A stretch of 19,732 nt of DNA. Source: Eimeria necatrix (lineage: Eukaryota; Apicomplexa; Conoidasida; Eucoccidiorida; Eimeriidae). Positions 11,242-19,260 of the stretch are shown here, piece by piece; the stretch's first letter is position 1, and every line of letters starts with the position of its first letter. The notes beneath the pieces were generated by a model that was not told the origin of the DNA, did not search any database, and saw only the letters and a list, made by a program, of their open reading frames with translations. The stretch is taken from assembly GCF_000499385.1 (NCBI RefSeq), contig NW_013651734.1, positions 1-19,732 of the forward strand, in the 5' to 3' direction. Both the position numbers and the translations under genes were made by a program.

Positions 11242-12485
11242 AAGCAGCAACACCGGATGCGCTTGCGCTAGCCACGAGGGCCCCCCTGGGGGCCCCTCTG
11301 GGGGGCCCCTTAGGGGCCCCCTTGGGGCCCACCCGCCTAGGAGACCCTCCTGGCGAGCCGCTCTCTTGAGGGCCCCCCTGGGGGCCCCCCGGGGCCCCTG
11401 GGGGCCCCCCGGGGCCCCTGGGGGCCCCCCGGGGCCCCTGGGGGCCCCCCGGGGGCCCCCAGGGGGCCCCCAAGTGGTGGTGTGGGTACTTACGTCTCTG
11501 GAGGTTGCGGTGTAGACGCTAATGGTATTATCCACATGTGCGAACTTGAGGGGTTGGAAGCCAGGGTGGGAAAAAGGTGGGGGCCCGGGGGCCCCCGGGG
11601 CCCCGGGGGCCCCTGGGGCCCCGGGGGCCCCCAGGGGCCCCGGGGGCCCCGGGGCCCCCCTGGGGAGGGCGACGAAAAGGGTACTTTGGGCAGAGGCCTC
11701 GAAGCGGAGGGGAGGGCTGGGGGCCCCCCTGGGGGCCCTCAGCAGCAGCAGCCCGCGGTAGAGTGCAGGAACATCTGCAAGGAAATGCTGAGAAGAATCT
11801 GAAAAGGCCAGTTGGCCATCTTCGAGGGAGGCCCTGAGGGTACAGCAGCAGCAGCTGCAGCAAAAGGGGCCCCCGTGCTGCTGCTGCATGCACTTACAAG
11901 TCAAAGGGGCCCCCCGGGAGGCCCCCCAGCTTCAGCAGCGGCGGAGAGTCACTTTGGAAAAGATTTGCTGCTGGAATTGGCTGCTCGGGCACAGTCGCGG
12001 AAGTCCACCCCAGCATCATGCGCGCCTGCAAACCACGAATTAGGGTTTAGGGTTTAGGGTTTAGGGTTTAGGGTTTCGCGCTTAGAGTTTGGTGCTAAGT
12101 GTTCAGATTTGGTGTTTAAGGCTTCGTGGTTAGTGTTTAGGCTTTAGGCTTTAGTGCTGAGGGTTTAGGGTTTAGGGTTTAGGGTTTAGGGTTTAGGGTT
12201 TAGGGTTTAGGGTTTCAAGTCGGACGGAATCCGGGTTCTTGAATTTGTGGGAGGCGAGGTGGAAGTATTCAACTTTGAGTCGGTATTTGCGTCCCGCCTT
12301 CAGTTCCTGTTTCGAGAAGAATTTTAAAACAAAAAAATAAAATAAATTAAAAATAAAATAAAATAAAATAAAATAAAATAAAATAAAATAAATAAACAAA
12401 ACCCTTTCTCACCTGCGGACTTGAAAAGACTTTGGCGACCCCGGTGAAGCCCGAGGGCGGCAGCGGCGGCAGCGGCTTCTCCGGC

Positions 12486-12529
<44 letters not shown>

Positions 12530-12857
12530 GGGAACTTGCATGCGGTCCACCAGAATCGGAGAGTCGTCGAGGAAGACTCGGGCCCCACAGTCAGCAACAG
12601 TGAAGATTCGGAAAGTTTCGGAAAGTTGAATTTGCAAAAAGCCCTCCCAGCGAACGGAAAAGGCCTCCAGGGGGGCCCCCCCAAAAGGGTACAGTCCGGG
12701 GGCCCCCAGGGGGGCCCCCCCAAAAGGGTACAGCCCGCGGGCCTCGAAGTCCACTGTGGGGAAGTCCTGGAAGGCCGCGGGGGGCCCCCCGAAGGCCGCG
12801 TTGCTGTAGATCGTGGCCCGCAGCCCGTCGGCCGTTGGCTGCAGCAGCAGCTTGCAT

Positions 12858-12892
<35 letters not shown>

Positions 12893-13263
12893 TTACTTCT
12901 TCTTCGTAGCCTCGCAGCGCTGCAGCAGCCGAGTTGCACTTGGCCGCAAATTGGAAAAAGGCCAGACTCACCGCCGCAGGAAAACTTGCTGCTGCTGCTG
13001 CTGCCAGCAGCCGCGTCTCTTGCTGCTGCTGCTGCCAACTCCGCACTCATCCCCTGCTGCAGCAGCAACTTCGAAAGTTCCCCCCGAAGCTCCTCCAGGG
13101 CCCTGGGGGCCCCCCCGAGGATTTCTTGAACTCTTTGCATGCGCTCAGCAGCAGCAGGAGCTGCGAGGCACAGCTGCGGCTGCGCTGCAGCAGCAAACCC
13201 TCTGCTGCTGCAGCAAACCCCCCTTACCTCTTCGTGCTTCCGCAAAGTCGCCCGCAGCCGCCT

Positions 13264-13301
<38 letters not shown>

Positions 13302-13539
13302 TGAGTGCAGCAGCGGGGCTGGGGTGTATCGACAGCTCTCACTGCTCCTGGGCCAGGAAAAATGCAGCAGCAGTCTTCATTTCTTCTGTTTTCTTTCTTG
13401 CAATGTCTCTGGAAAAAAGTCAGCAGCAGCAGCTTCCTCAGCAGCTCTTTTGCAAAGTTACCGAAAGGCCACGCGCACAGCCTCGTAGTTGACAACTTCT
13501 GAAGTTTTGGGAGCGAAAATCCACAAAAGTCCTGCTGCT

Positions 13540-13586
<47 letters not shown>

Positions 13587-13715
13587 AGTGCTGCTGCTAA
13601 GCGCCCCAGGCTCCCCCACCTTGGCAGTAGTCCCAGTCGCGGGTGCCTTTGCCCAAAAGTTGAACTTCTACGTAGCACCACTCCCGGCCTGTGCGGGTTT
13701 CGTTCGTGAGCCACG

Positions 13716-13774
<59 letters not shown>

Positions 13775-14104
13775 AGGGCTCGAGAAACACACCCGAAACG
13801 CCCTCGGGGTTCCGCACTGCCGTGCAGTCCGTGTATGTCCGGCCGTCTTGCACGAAGGCCGCGGCGCACAAACGGCCGTCGACTGTCTTTCTGTGGAGTT
13901 GGCGAAACTCCGTGAGACTCTAAAAAGAATTATTATGAAATTATTATTTAAATTTCGCGGAAGTTTCGCAAAAGTTTGCTGAAGTTGCTTCGAGATCGCG
14001 CGAACCTGCAGCGCTTTCCTGTCGTAGCCGGCTTCTTGCGCGCGGCCGCCTTTCGCGCGGAAAGCGCCCAGAAACCAACTGATCAGCAAAACTCTGAGAC
14101 TCAT
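8526..14104 (-). CDS. Secreted FN2 + PA14 multidomain protein, FNPA-like (about 20 exons, 932 aa)
   Basis: Exons: 14104-14006, 13919-13793, 13688-13620, 13531-13462, 13261-12972, 12919-12897, 12838-12413, 12306-12226, 12025-11898, 11833-11494, 11166-11085, 10941-10864, 10664-10507, 10248-10191, 9929-9834, 9648-9578, 9451-9355, 9183-8976, 8916-8790, 8696-8526. All junctions are GT/AG; the sum is 2799 nt with no internal stop. Residues 1-22 form a signal peptide (VLLISWFLGAF). Residues 48-97 are fibronectin type II-like, with Cys 51, 65, 80, 97, TYTDCT and REWCYVE...WDYC. Residues 100-225 are Ala/Glu-rich, coiled-coil-like. About 230-425 is PA14 (GLRATIYSNAAF, FSVRWEGFLQI, ARVFLDD, YRLKVEYFHLA, MLGWTS) with poly-Ala inside. 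About 606-732 resembles discoidin/ApicA domains; 780-822 is Cys-rich. From memory, FNPA-type proteins belong to the CCp adhesive complex of sexual stages. Exon 13261-12972 may hide a 48-nt intron. Domains firm; family name less so. Confidence 0.8.
8773..8786. repeat. Dispersed inverted-repeat 14-mer GGTGTACAGACACC
   Basis: A copy of the GGTGT-N4-ACACC element beginning four bases inside the last intron of the FNPA-like gene (gene strand GTAG|GTGTCTGTACACC). Other copies and variants: 7029-7040, 8126-8139, 8352-8365, 9112-9125, 13323-13335, 15525-15536, 16093-16106, 17358-17370, 17583-17595. Confidence 0.8.
8917..8975 (-). other. 59-nt intron built from telomeric heptamers
   Basis: On the gene strand it reads GTGAGC, then about seven CCTAAAC heptamers, ending CCCTAG. 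It joins exon 9183-8976 (ending ...SIDMR plus TC) to exon 8916-8790 (G, then LGQYLVTVEV) in phase 2. Reading through instead gives a stop at once (TCG TGA), so removal is required. Confidence 0.8.
9112..9125. repeat. Exonic copy of the 14-mer GGTGTACAGACACC
   Basis: Identical to the copies at 8352 and 8773 but within exon 9183-8976, where the gene strand encodes AVSVHP (residues 784-789). The exon reads through it without a stop and keeps phase into the next exon. Confidence 0.75.
9661..9812. repeat. 14-bp minisatellite with inverted end (FNPA-like intron)
   Basis: About nine copies of a roughly 14-bp unit, AAAGTTGAATTTGM, at 9680-9795, inside intron 9833-9649. The end (about 9790-9812, GCAAATTCAACTTTGCAAA) is the reverse complement of the unit, so the transcript could fold into a hairpin. 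Confidence 0.85.
9951..10180. repeat. 13-bp GCATGC minisatellite (FNPA-like intron)
   Basis: Ten or so tandem copies of CTGCATGCGTTTG / CTGCATGCGCTTG, continuing into degenerate GCTGCAGCAGC and CAAGCGCATGC sequence, within intron 10190-9930. Every unit carries the palindrome GCATGC and most carry TGCATGCG. Confidence 0.9.
10300..10500. repeat. CAG/CAACAGCACC minisatellite (intron)
   Basis: Units of (CAG)3-6 CAACAGCACCA(T/C) repeat about seven times inside intron 10506-10249. The long Gln/His, Ser/Thr and Leu/Val open frames over it on both strands are repeat shadows. Confidence 0.85.
11270..11475. repeat. GGGGCCCC cluster in FNPA-like intron
   Basis: Tandem GGGGGCCCCC / GGGGCCCC units, with a regular 20-bp period at about 11381-11455 (GGGGGCCCCCCGGGGCCCCT). 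Lies within intron 11493-11167. Confidence 0.9.
11578..11660. repeat. GGGGCCCC cluster in FNPA-like exon
   Basis: Within exon 11833-11494. In frame it encodes a collagen-like Gly-Ala-Pro/Gly-Pro-Pro tract between ...TLFVALPRG and PFSHPGFQPLKF. The flanks read as ordinary folded protein, which suggests an inserted expansion. Confidence 0.85.
12040..12215. repeat. Two telomere-like arrays in one FNPA-like intron
   Basis: TTTAGGG arrays at 12040-12076 and 12161-12215 flank about 85 bases of degenerate heptamer-like sequence (TTAGTGTTTAGGCTTTAGGC). All lies within intron 12225-12026, which interrupts PA14. On the gene strand the donor GTCCGA is followed within about ten bases by CCCTAAA repeats; the acceptor is GGTTTGCAG. 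Confidence 0.88.
12345..12394. repeat. AAAAT pentamer repeat
   Basis: About nine tandem AAAAT/TAAAA pentamers in intron 12412-12307 of the FNPA-like gene, upstream of the acceptor CGAAACAG. Confidence 0.85.
12666..12735. repeat. Direct duplication in a PA14-coding exon
   Basis: Two copies of a roughly 40-bp segment containing GGGGGGCCCCCCC and AAAAGGGTACAG encode GLYPFGGAPLGAP then GLYPFGGAPLEAF in the PA14 domain. The near identity of the copies suggests a recent event. Confidence 0.85.
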
Positions 14105-14280
14105 TTTGTTTGGAGTTCAACAAAAATGCAAAGGAAAACAAAACTGGTGGAAGATCAACGGCGCTTCCGCCGCCTGCGCCAGCCGGCGCGCGAAACTTGA
14201 ACGGAGCTGCCTGTACACCTGAAACTGCGGCGCACGCGGCACTCTAAAAAGCGCCTTTGAATGCAAACAGTTAATTAAAT
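14105..14280. promoter_or_regulatory. Short spacer between two minus-strand genes
   Basis: 176 bases separate the FNPA-like start codon (14104) from the CCDC12 stop codon (14281). It must contain the CCDC12 3' end and the FNPA-like promoter. A half-copy of the dispersed motif (CTGTACACC, 14211-14219) and an A/T-rich patch (14262-14280) are visible; no other known element is recognised. Confidence 0.4.
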
Positions 14281-14746
14281 CTACGCTTCTTCTTCCTCAT
14301 CGAAGTCATCGATTTCGTCCATTTCGTTCATTGCGTTCATGACGGTCTGGCCGAGTTCAATTTCCTCTTTCGAGAGGTGTTCCGTGGCAGTTTCGAAATC
14401 TTTCTTTCCGACCCCTTCCGCGCCGGCCAGCTCCTTCGCCTTTTTGTTCTGCTCGATCTTTTCTCTTATTAGTTGCACTATTGCTTTGTCAGTTCTTCTC
14501 GAAAGAATTGTTATCTTTCGTTCCACGTCGCGCTTCAAGTCCCAGTTGGGCCGCCGCGGCACCACTTGCGACAGAATGTCCTGTAAAAGTAATTCAAAAG
14601 CATTTCAAAAGTATTTTAAAAGTGTTTTAAAAGTATTTTAAAAGTATTTTAAAACATTTTAAAAGAAGCAAAAGCTCCGCAAGCCGTGTCAGTGCAGCAC
14701 AGCCCGCTCCCCGGCCCCCGCGCGACTCCAGAAGCCGGCGCGCACC

Positions 14747-14779
<33 letters not shown>

Positions 14780-14833
14780 AGCCGTTTTCGCCCGCGTTTT
14801 CGCAGCAGCCGGCGTGGAGCACGCACGCGGCCC

Positions 14834-14874
<41 letters not shown>

Positions 14875-15069
14875 TCTCACCTCCTCCTTGGCAGCCTGGA
14901 CTGCTTCCTGGGCCTCCTTGGCTATTTGCTTCTCCAACTCCTCCACTGAAGGCCGCGGCAAACAAAACTGCCGCAGCTTCGGGTCTTTCGGGACATAATT
15001 TCGAAAGCGAATTTCGGGCGAGGGGTCTCTGGGGCGGCCCGCGCCCGCGGCCTCCGCCTCGCCCCCCAT
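14281..15069 (-). CDS. CCDC12: Pre-mRNA splicing factor CCDC12/Cwf18 (2 exons)
   Basis: Small coiled-coil protein of the Cwf18 family, a component of the activated spliceosome. Exon 1 is 15069-14881 (63 codons, donor GAG|GTGAGA), exon 2 14580-14281 (acceptor TTTTACAG, phase 0); product 162 aa, close to the family length. Exon 1 carries IRFRNYVPKDPKLRQF and a helical EELEKQIAKEAQEA segment. Exon 2 holds the signature block RRPNWDLKRDVERKI followed by RRTDKAIVQLIREKI, which matches the conserved (K/R)P(D/N)WDLKRD core. The C-terminus is acidic (DEIDDFDEEEE). The 300-nt intron has two (CAG)n tracts on the plus strand (14747-14776, 14835-14873), so CTG on the sense strand, the second one only a few bases after the donor. 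The start is the only ATG in frame, just after (CAG)n and GGC repeats. Confidence 0.93.
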
Positions 15070-15121
<52 letters not shown>

Positions 15122-15230
15122 GCGGCGGCGGCGGCGGCGGGGAGGAGGAGGAGGGGAGAACACTGCTGGAGATGTTATGCTGCTGCTCCGCTCTGCTGCG
15201 CTGCAGCAACAGAGGCCATTTCCAGGCGCC

Positions 15231-15261
<31 letters not shown>

Positions 15262-15733
15262 GCGGGCGGCAGCAGCAAGCTGCAGCAAAGCAGTTGTTGC
15301 AGCAAGCAGCAGCAAAAAGAAAACCCCAAGTTTATTTATTTTTATTTATTTTATTTGGCCCTGCAGCAAAAGAACTGCAGCCCTGACAGCCCCAAGCTGC
15401 TGCATGCAGCAGAACTCAAGGGGCTGCAGCGCAGCAGCAGCAGCAGCAGCAGCAAAAATTAAAAAAAGAATTAAAGTTTTAATTTATCTTTGCTTTTTTT
15501 TGCTTCCAAATACTCTCTTTTCAAGTGTACAGACAGCTCAAGCAGCGGGACGCGCGTGAGTCCGCAGCCGCCAAAGACAGCAGCAGCAGCAGCAGCAGGA
15601 CCTGCAGCAGCAGCTGCAGCAAGGACAGCAGGGCCAGCAGCAGTGCCAGCAGCTGTGCACGAACAGCAGCAGCAGCAGAGCAACACAAACAGCAGCAGCA
15701 GCCACTGCTGCACACGAAAAACCTCACCAGCAA

Positions 15734-15798
<65 letters not shown>

Positions 15799-15817
15799 GC
15801 AGCAGCAAATTGTGAAG
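15070..15817. promoter_or_regulatory. Divergent promoter region, CCDC12 / CZIB
   Basis: The 748 bases between the start codons of CCDC12 (-) and CZIB (+) must hold both promoters and 5' UTRs. Next to CCDC12 is (AGC)17 (15070-15120) running into (GGC)6-7 (to about 15139), then AGG repeats. Other contents: (CAG)n tracts at 15233-15259, 15434-15456, 15579-15600 and 15738-15808, two A/T-rich patches (15330-15355, 15456-15520), and a dispersed-motif variant (15525-15536). Frames over it are Ala/Ser/Gln shadows. Confidence 0.55.
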
Positions 15818-16744
15818 ATGGTGCGGCTGCTGCTGCGCATGAAGGCCGACCTGGAGAACGTGGAGGCAATTGAGTTCCCGGCGGACTACACCTGGAACAT
15901 CGACGGTGGGTCTTTTTCTCTCGAACTTGCATTATTTTTCATCTTTTTTTTAATTTTTAAATTTAAAATAAATAAAATTTATAAAATCAATAAAATTAAT
16001 AAAATAAATCCCAAAAATAATCCAAATTGACCCCAAATCGCCTCCCGTTCACCTCCACCAGCCTGCTGCAGCAAACCCCGCCTCCCGCGCCAGGTGTCTG
16101 TACACCCCAGGGGGCCCCACCTGCAGCAGCAGCTTTTTCTGCTTTTTAAAACCCCACACTTCTCACGGGCCTTCGAGACTCCCACAGGGGCCCCACAGTC
16201 TTCAGGGGCCCCCAGGGGGCCCCAAGGGGCCCCTAGGGGTCCTAAGGGGCCCCTAGGGGTCTTAAAGGGCCCGTAGGGGCCCCTACAGGTCCCAAGGGGC
16301 CCTAAGGGGCCCCAAGGGGTTTTAAGGGTCCCCAAGGGGCCCCAGGCAGTGTAGGGGCCCCCACTGTGTTGGAGGCCCTTGAGAGGGCCCCCAAGGGGCC
16401 TCCCCGAGTCTCTCCAGGCGCCGACGGGTCTTAGGGCCCCCCAATGGTGCTGGGGGCCCCCAGGGGGCCCCCCAGTACCCTGGGGGCCCCCTGGGGGCCC
16501 CCGGGGCCCCCCGGGGGCCCCAAAACCCAATTTGTGGGTGTGGGGTTTTGTTTGTGCGCAGTGACACAGGCGGGAGGCACAGAAGAAAAGAAAGGAGTTA
16601 CTCTTTCTGCTGCAGAAGTTTTGGAGATTCCTGGCAGCCGCGGGTAGCAGCAAATGAGGGTTTGGGTTTTTTTGGTTTGCTGCTGCTGCTGCTGCTTGAA
16701 GTGGGCTTTTAAAGTTCTCTTTTGCTGCTTCCCGGGGGCCCGGA

Positions 16745-16780
<36 letters not shown>

Positions 16781-17502
16781 AGGACCGCCAACTTGGTCAT
16801 TCGCTTCGGCGGCAGCAAACATGCGGCGACAATCAACGTAGAACACGTGAGGGTTTAGGGTTTAGGGTTTAGGGTTTAGGGTTTAGGGTTTGAGGCTTAT
16901 AGAGTGACTGTCTGCTGCACGCGAGCAAGGGGTGTCCCCCGACTGCTTTCCTCCGACTCTCTTCATCTGCTTCTTTTGCCTCTTGCTGCTGCTGCTGCTG
17001 CTCTTTGCTGCTGCTGCTGCTGCTCTCTGCTGCTGCTGCTGCTGCTGCTGCTGCAGGTTAAGGGAGTCACGAGGCCCTACACAGCAGCAGACAGCGGACA
17101 GTTCGTGCCCATCATCTCTTTCGAATGCCGCGGGTCAGCTCTCCGCTGCAGCAGCAGCGCAGCAGCAGCAGCGTAGCAGCAGCAGCAGCGCAGCAGCAGC
17201 AGCAGCGCAGCAGAAGCAGCAGCGCAGCAGCAACAGCAGCGCAGCAGCAGCAGCAGCGCAGCAGCAGCAGCAGCGCAGCAGCAGCAGCAGCGCAGCAGCA
17301 GCAGCAGCGCAGCAGCAGCAGCTTAAGTAAACTGGCGTTTGAGTTTGCTGCTGCTGCGGTGTACGTACAGCGTGGAGCCCACCCACTGGACCCCCACAAC
17401 TGGCTGCGCCATAAAAGGCCCCAAAAGTGTTTTTGAAGAAGCAGACATTGCCGAGGACTGGGCGGACTTTGACGAGGTATTTGCTGCCAAACTGCAGCCC
17501 CT

Positions 17503-17567
<65 letters not shown>

Positions 17568-17665
17568 CAGCAAGCAGCCAACGGTGTGCGTACGCTTCGC
17601 AGGCCGCAAACCAAAGCGTCGGAGTCTACGGCCTCGAATTCGACTTCGTCGTCCACAAAAACTGA
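15818..17665 (+). CDS. CZIB: CZIB / UPF0587 (DUF866) protein lacking its CXXC motifs (6 exons)
   Basis: Exons 15818-15905, 16562-16643, 16783-16846, 17057-17133, 17371-17476, 17603-17665; 480 nt, 159 aa, against about 160 aa in human CZIB. Phases match at every junction. Conserved blocks: LLRMKADLENVEAIEF and YTWNID; EIPGSRGTANLVI; PYTAADSGQFVPIISFECRG; AEDWADFDE; QSVGVYGLEFDFVVHKN. In the human protein two CXXC motifs bind zinc; here the aligned positions read QAGG (about 32-35) and FGGS (about 65-68), and the only cysteines are C102 and C116. Introns 2 and 3 end in (CTG)n-CAG; intron 3 opens with TTTAGGG repeats; intron 4 ends at a dispersed palindromic motif. Intron 5 (126 nt, in frame and open) would add a 42-residue Ser-rich insert if retained. 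Cellular function of the family is poorly defined. Confidence 0.88.
16107..16523. repeat. GGGGCCCC field in CZIB intron 1
   Basis: About 400 bases of GGGGCCCC, AAGGGGCCCCTAGG and GGGGGCCCCC units within intron 15906-16561. The intron also has an A/T-rich 5' part (15935-16025) and a perfect copy of the 14-mer at 16093-16106. Confidence 0.88.
16851..16891. repeat. Telomere-like array at a 5' splice site (CZIB intron 3)
   Basis: Nearly six TTTAGGG heptamers start four bases after the donor of intron 16847-17056 (CAC|GTGAGGGTTTAGGG). Here the G-rich strand is the sense strand, opposite to the FNPA-like introns. Confidence 0.9.
17134..17370 (+). other. CZIB intron 4: (CAG)nCG repeats ending in a palindromic motif
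   Basis: After the donor GTCAGC come about ten units of (CAG)3-5CG (17150-17320), then GTAAACTGGCGTTTGAG, a short CTG run, and GGTGTACGTACAG whose last AG is the acceptor. Splicing here gives ECRG|VEPTHW in the right phase. Confidence 0.75.
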
Positions 17666-18139
17666 TTCCACAACACCTCATTTGGGGGCCCCCTGGGGGC
17701 CTCCTGGGGGCCCTCTGGGGGCCCCCATGGGGCCCCCCAGAGGCCCGAAGGGCTCCCTCTAGGCGGCCTCCTGGGGCCCCCTAGAGGGGACCTTAGGGGC
17801 CCTCCGGGGCCCCCCGGGGGCCCACAGGGGGGCCCCAGGGCCCCCCGGGGCCCCCCAGGGGCCCCTAGGGGGCCCCCCGGGGCCCCCCAGGGGCCCCTAG
17901 GGGGCCCCTTTTGTTTGGGTAAGTCCTATTGAGGAGGCCCTGGAGACGGGGGGAGATGTATAGAGCTTACGCGGGAGGGCTGCAGCTGCCGCGGCAGCCA
18001 CTGGTAGCAGCAGGAGGCTAGCAGCAGCAGCAGCAGCTGCTGCTGCTGCTGCTGATGCTGCTGCAGCAGGTAGCGTGTGGGCAGCAGGGGCCCTCAGGTC
18101 ATTTACAGATGCAGCAAACCCGCCGCAGGAAGAAACAAT

Positions 18140-18255
18140 GGGGGCCCCCATTGCTGCTGGGGGCCCCCATTGCTGCTGGGGGCCCCCATTGCTGCTGGGG
18201 GGGCCCCCATTGCTACTGGGGGCCCCCATTGCTGCTGGGGGCCCCCACTGGTGTT
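18140..18255. repeat. 18-bp hybrid repeat GGGGGCCCCCATTGCTGCT
   Basis: About six to seven tandem copies combine the GGGGGCCCCC palindrome with ATTGCTGCT, that is, a GGGGCCCC unit plus a CTG-type linker. The copies are nearly identical (one has ATTGCTACT, one ACTGGTGTT). Confidence 0.9.
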
Positions 18256-18990
18256 GGGGGGGCCCCCCTCCCCGCGGAGTCGCGGGCTGGGCTCCAGAAC
18301 GTGCGGTTTTTAATTTTATTTTGAGATAATTTGCTGCTGCATGCGTTTTAATATTTATTTATTTATTATTTATTTGTTATTTATTCATTTATTAGAAGTT
18401 AAGCTGCTGCTTAAGCAGCTGCTGCACCCCGAGACTCAGGCTCGTCAGCCCTGTTCAGTGGCCAGGCAGCCCGTGCGGTGCTGCTGCTGCGCTGCTGCTG
18501 CAGCAGCAGCAGCAGCAGCAGCAGCGAAGTCTTGAAGAGCAGCAGTTGTTTCTGGTTTGCTCTAAGGAAGGGCCTAAGACGCCTGAACTGCCACGTGCTG
18601 CTGCTGCTTCGGCTGCTGCTGCTGCTGCTGCTGCTCGGGAGAGGTTTCGAGTGGCAGGCGCGTGAGACACAAGAGCAGCAGGAGAATAAATGTTTAAATT
18701 TGATTTAATTCTGAAGATAAATTAATTAAAAGTGTAAAAGATCCTCAGCAGCTCCAGGATTGGGGCTGTCTCGGCGTGACCAGCCGCTGCGCTGCTGCTG
18801 CTGCGGTTACTGGAGCGGCAGCAGCAGCAGCTGCTGCAGCAGCTGCTGCTGCTGCTGGCGAATTCAAGCATGCATTTAACTCCGGTTCCTTTGGTAGATC
18901 ACTTTGGCTGTTCATTGACGGGAGGGAGACCTGCTGTGCTGCGCTGTATGTACACTGGAGGCTGCAGCAGCAGCAACGACACGCTGTCTT

Positions 18991-19030
<40 letters not shown>

Positions 19031-19136
19031 TGAGTCAGCGACTGACTGCCACAGCAAGCTGAGTTTTGGGGGTGGCCTTCGCAGTCCCGAAGCAGCCACA
19101 AACAGCCTCAACCCCAGCCGCCAAACCCTCAGCGCC

Positions 19137-19152
19137 AAACCCTAAACCCTAA
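19137..19152. repeat. Short telomere-like remnant (CCCTAAA)2
   Basis: AAACCCTAAACCCTAA, with one degenerate copy just before it (CCAAACCCTC, 19121-19130). Confidence 0.8.
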
Positions 19153-19257
19153 TCTGCTGCAGCAGGCAGGGCTGCAGCAGCAGGGCGTCGGCTTGCTGCT
19201 TCGGCCTTCTGCGTTGCCCGCAGCAGCAGCAGCAGCGCCCGCGCCAGCCGCAGCCCT

Positions 19258-19260
<3 letters not shown>

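Noticed and set aside
18745..19101. Minus-strand frame ending in poly-Ala and a stop
   Set aside because: A possible terminal exon, but the plus strand is equally open, no upstream exon could be linked, and no family is recognised; mentioned only in the spacer entry.
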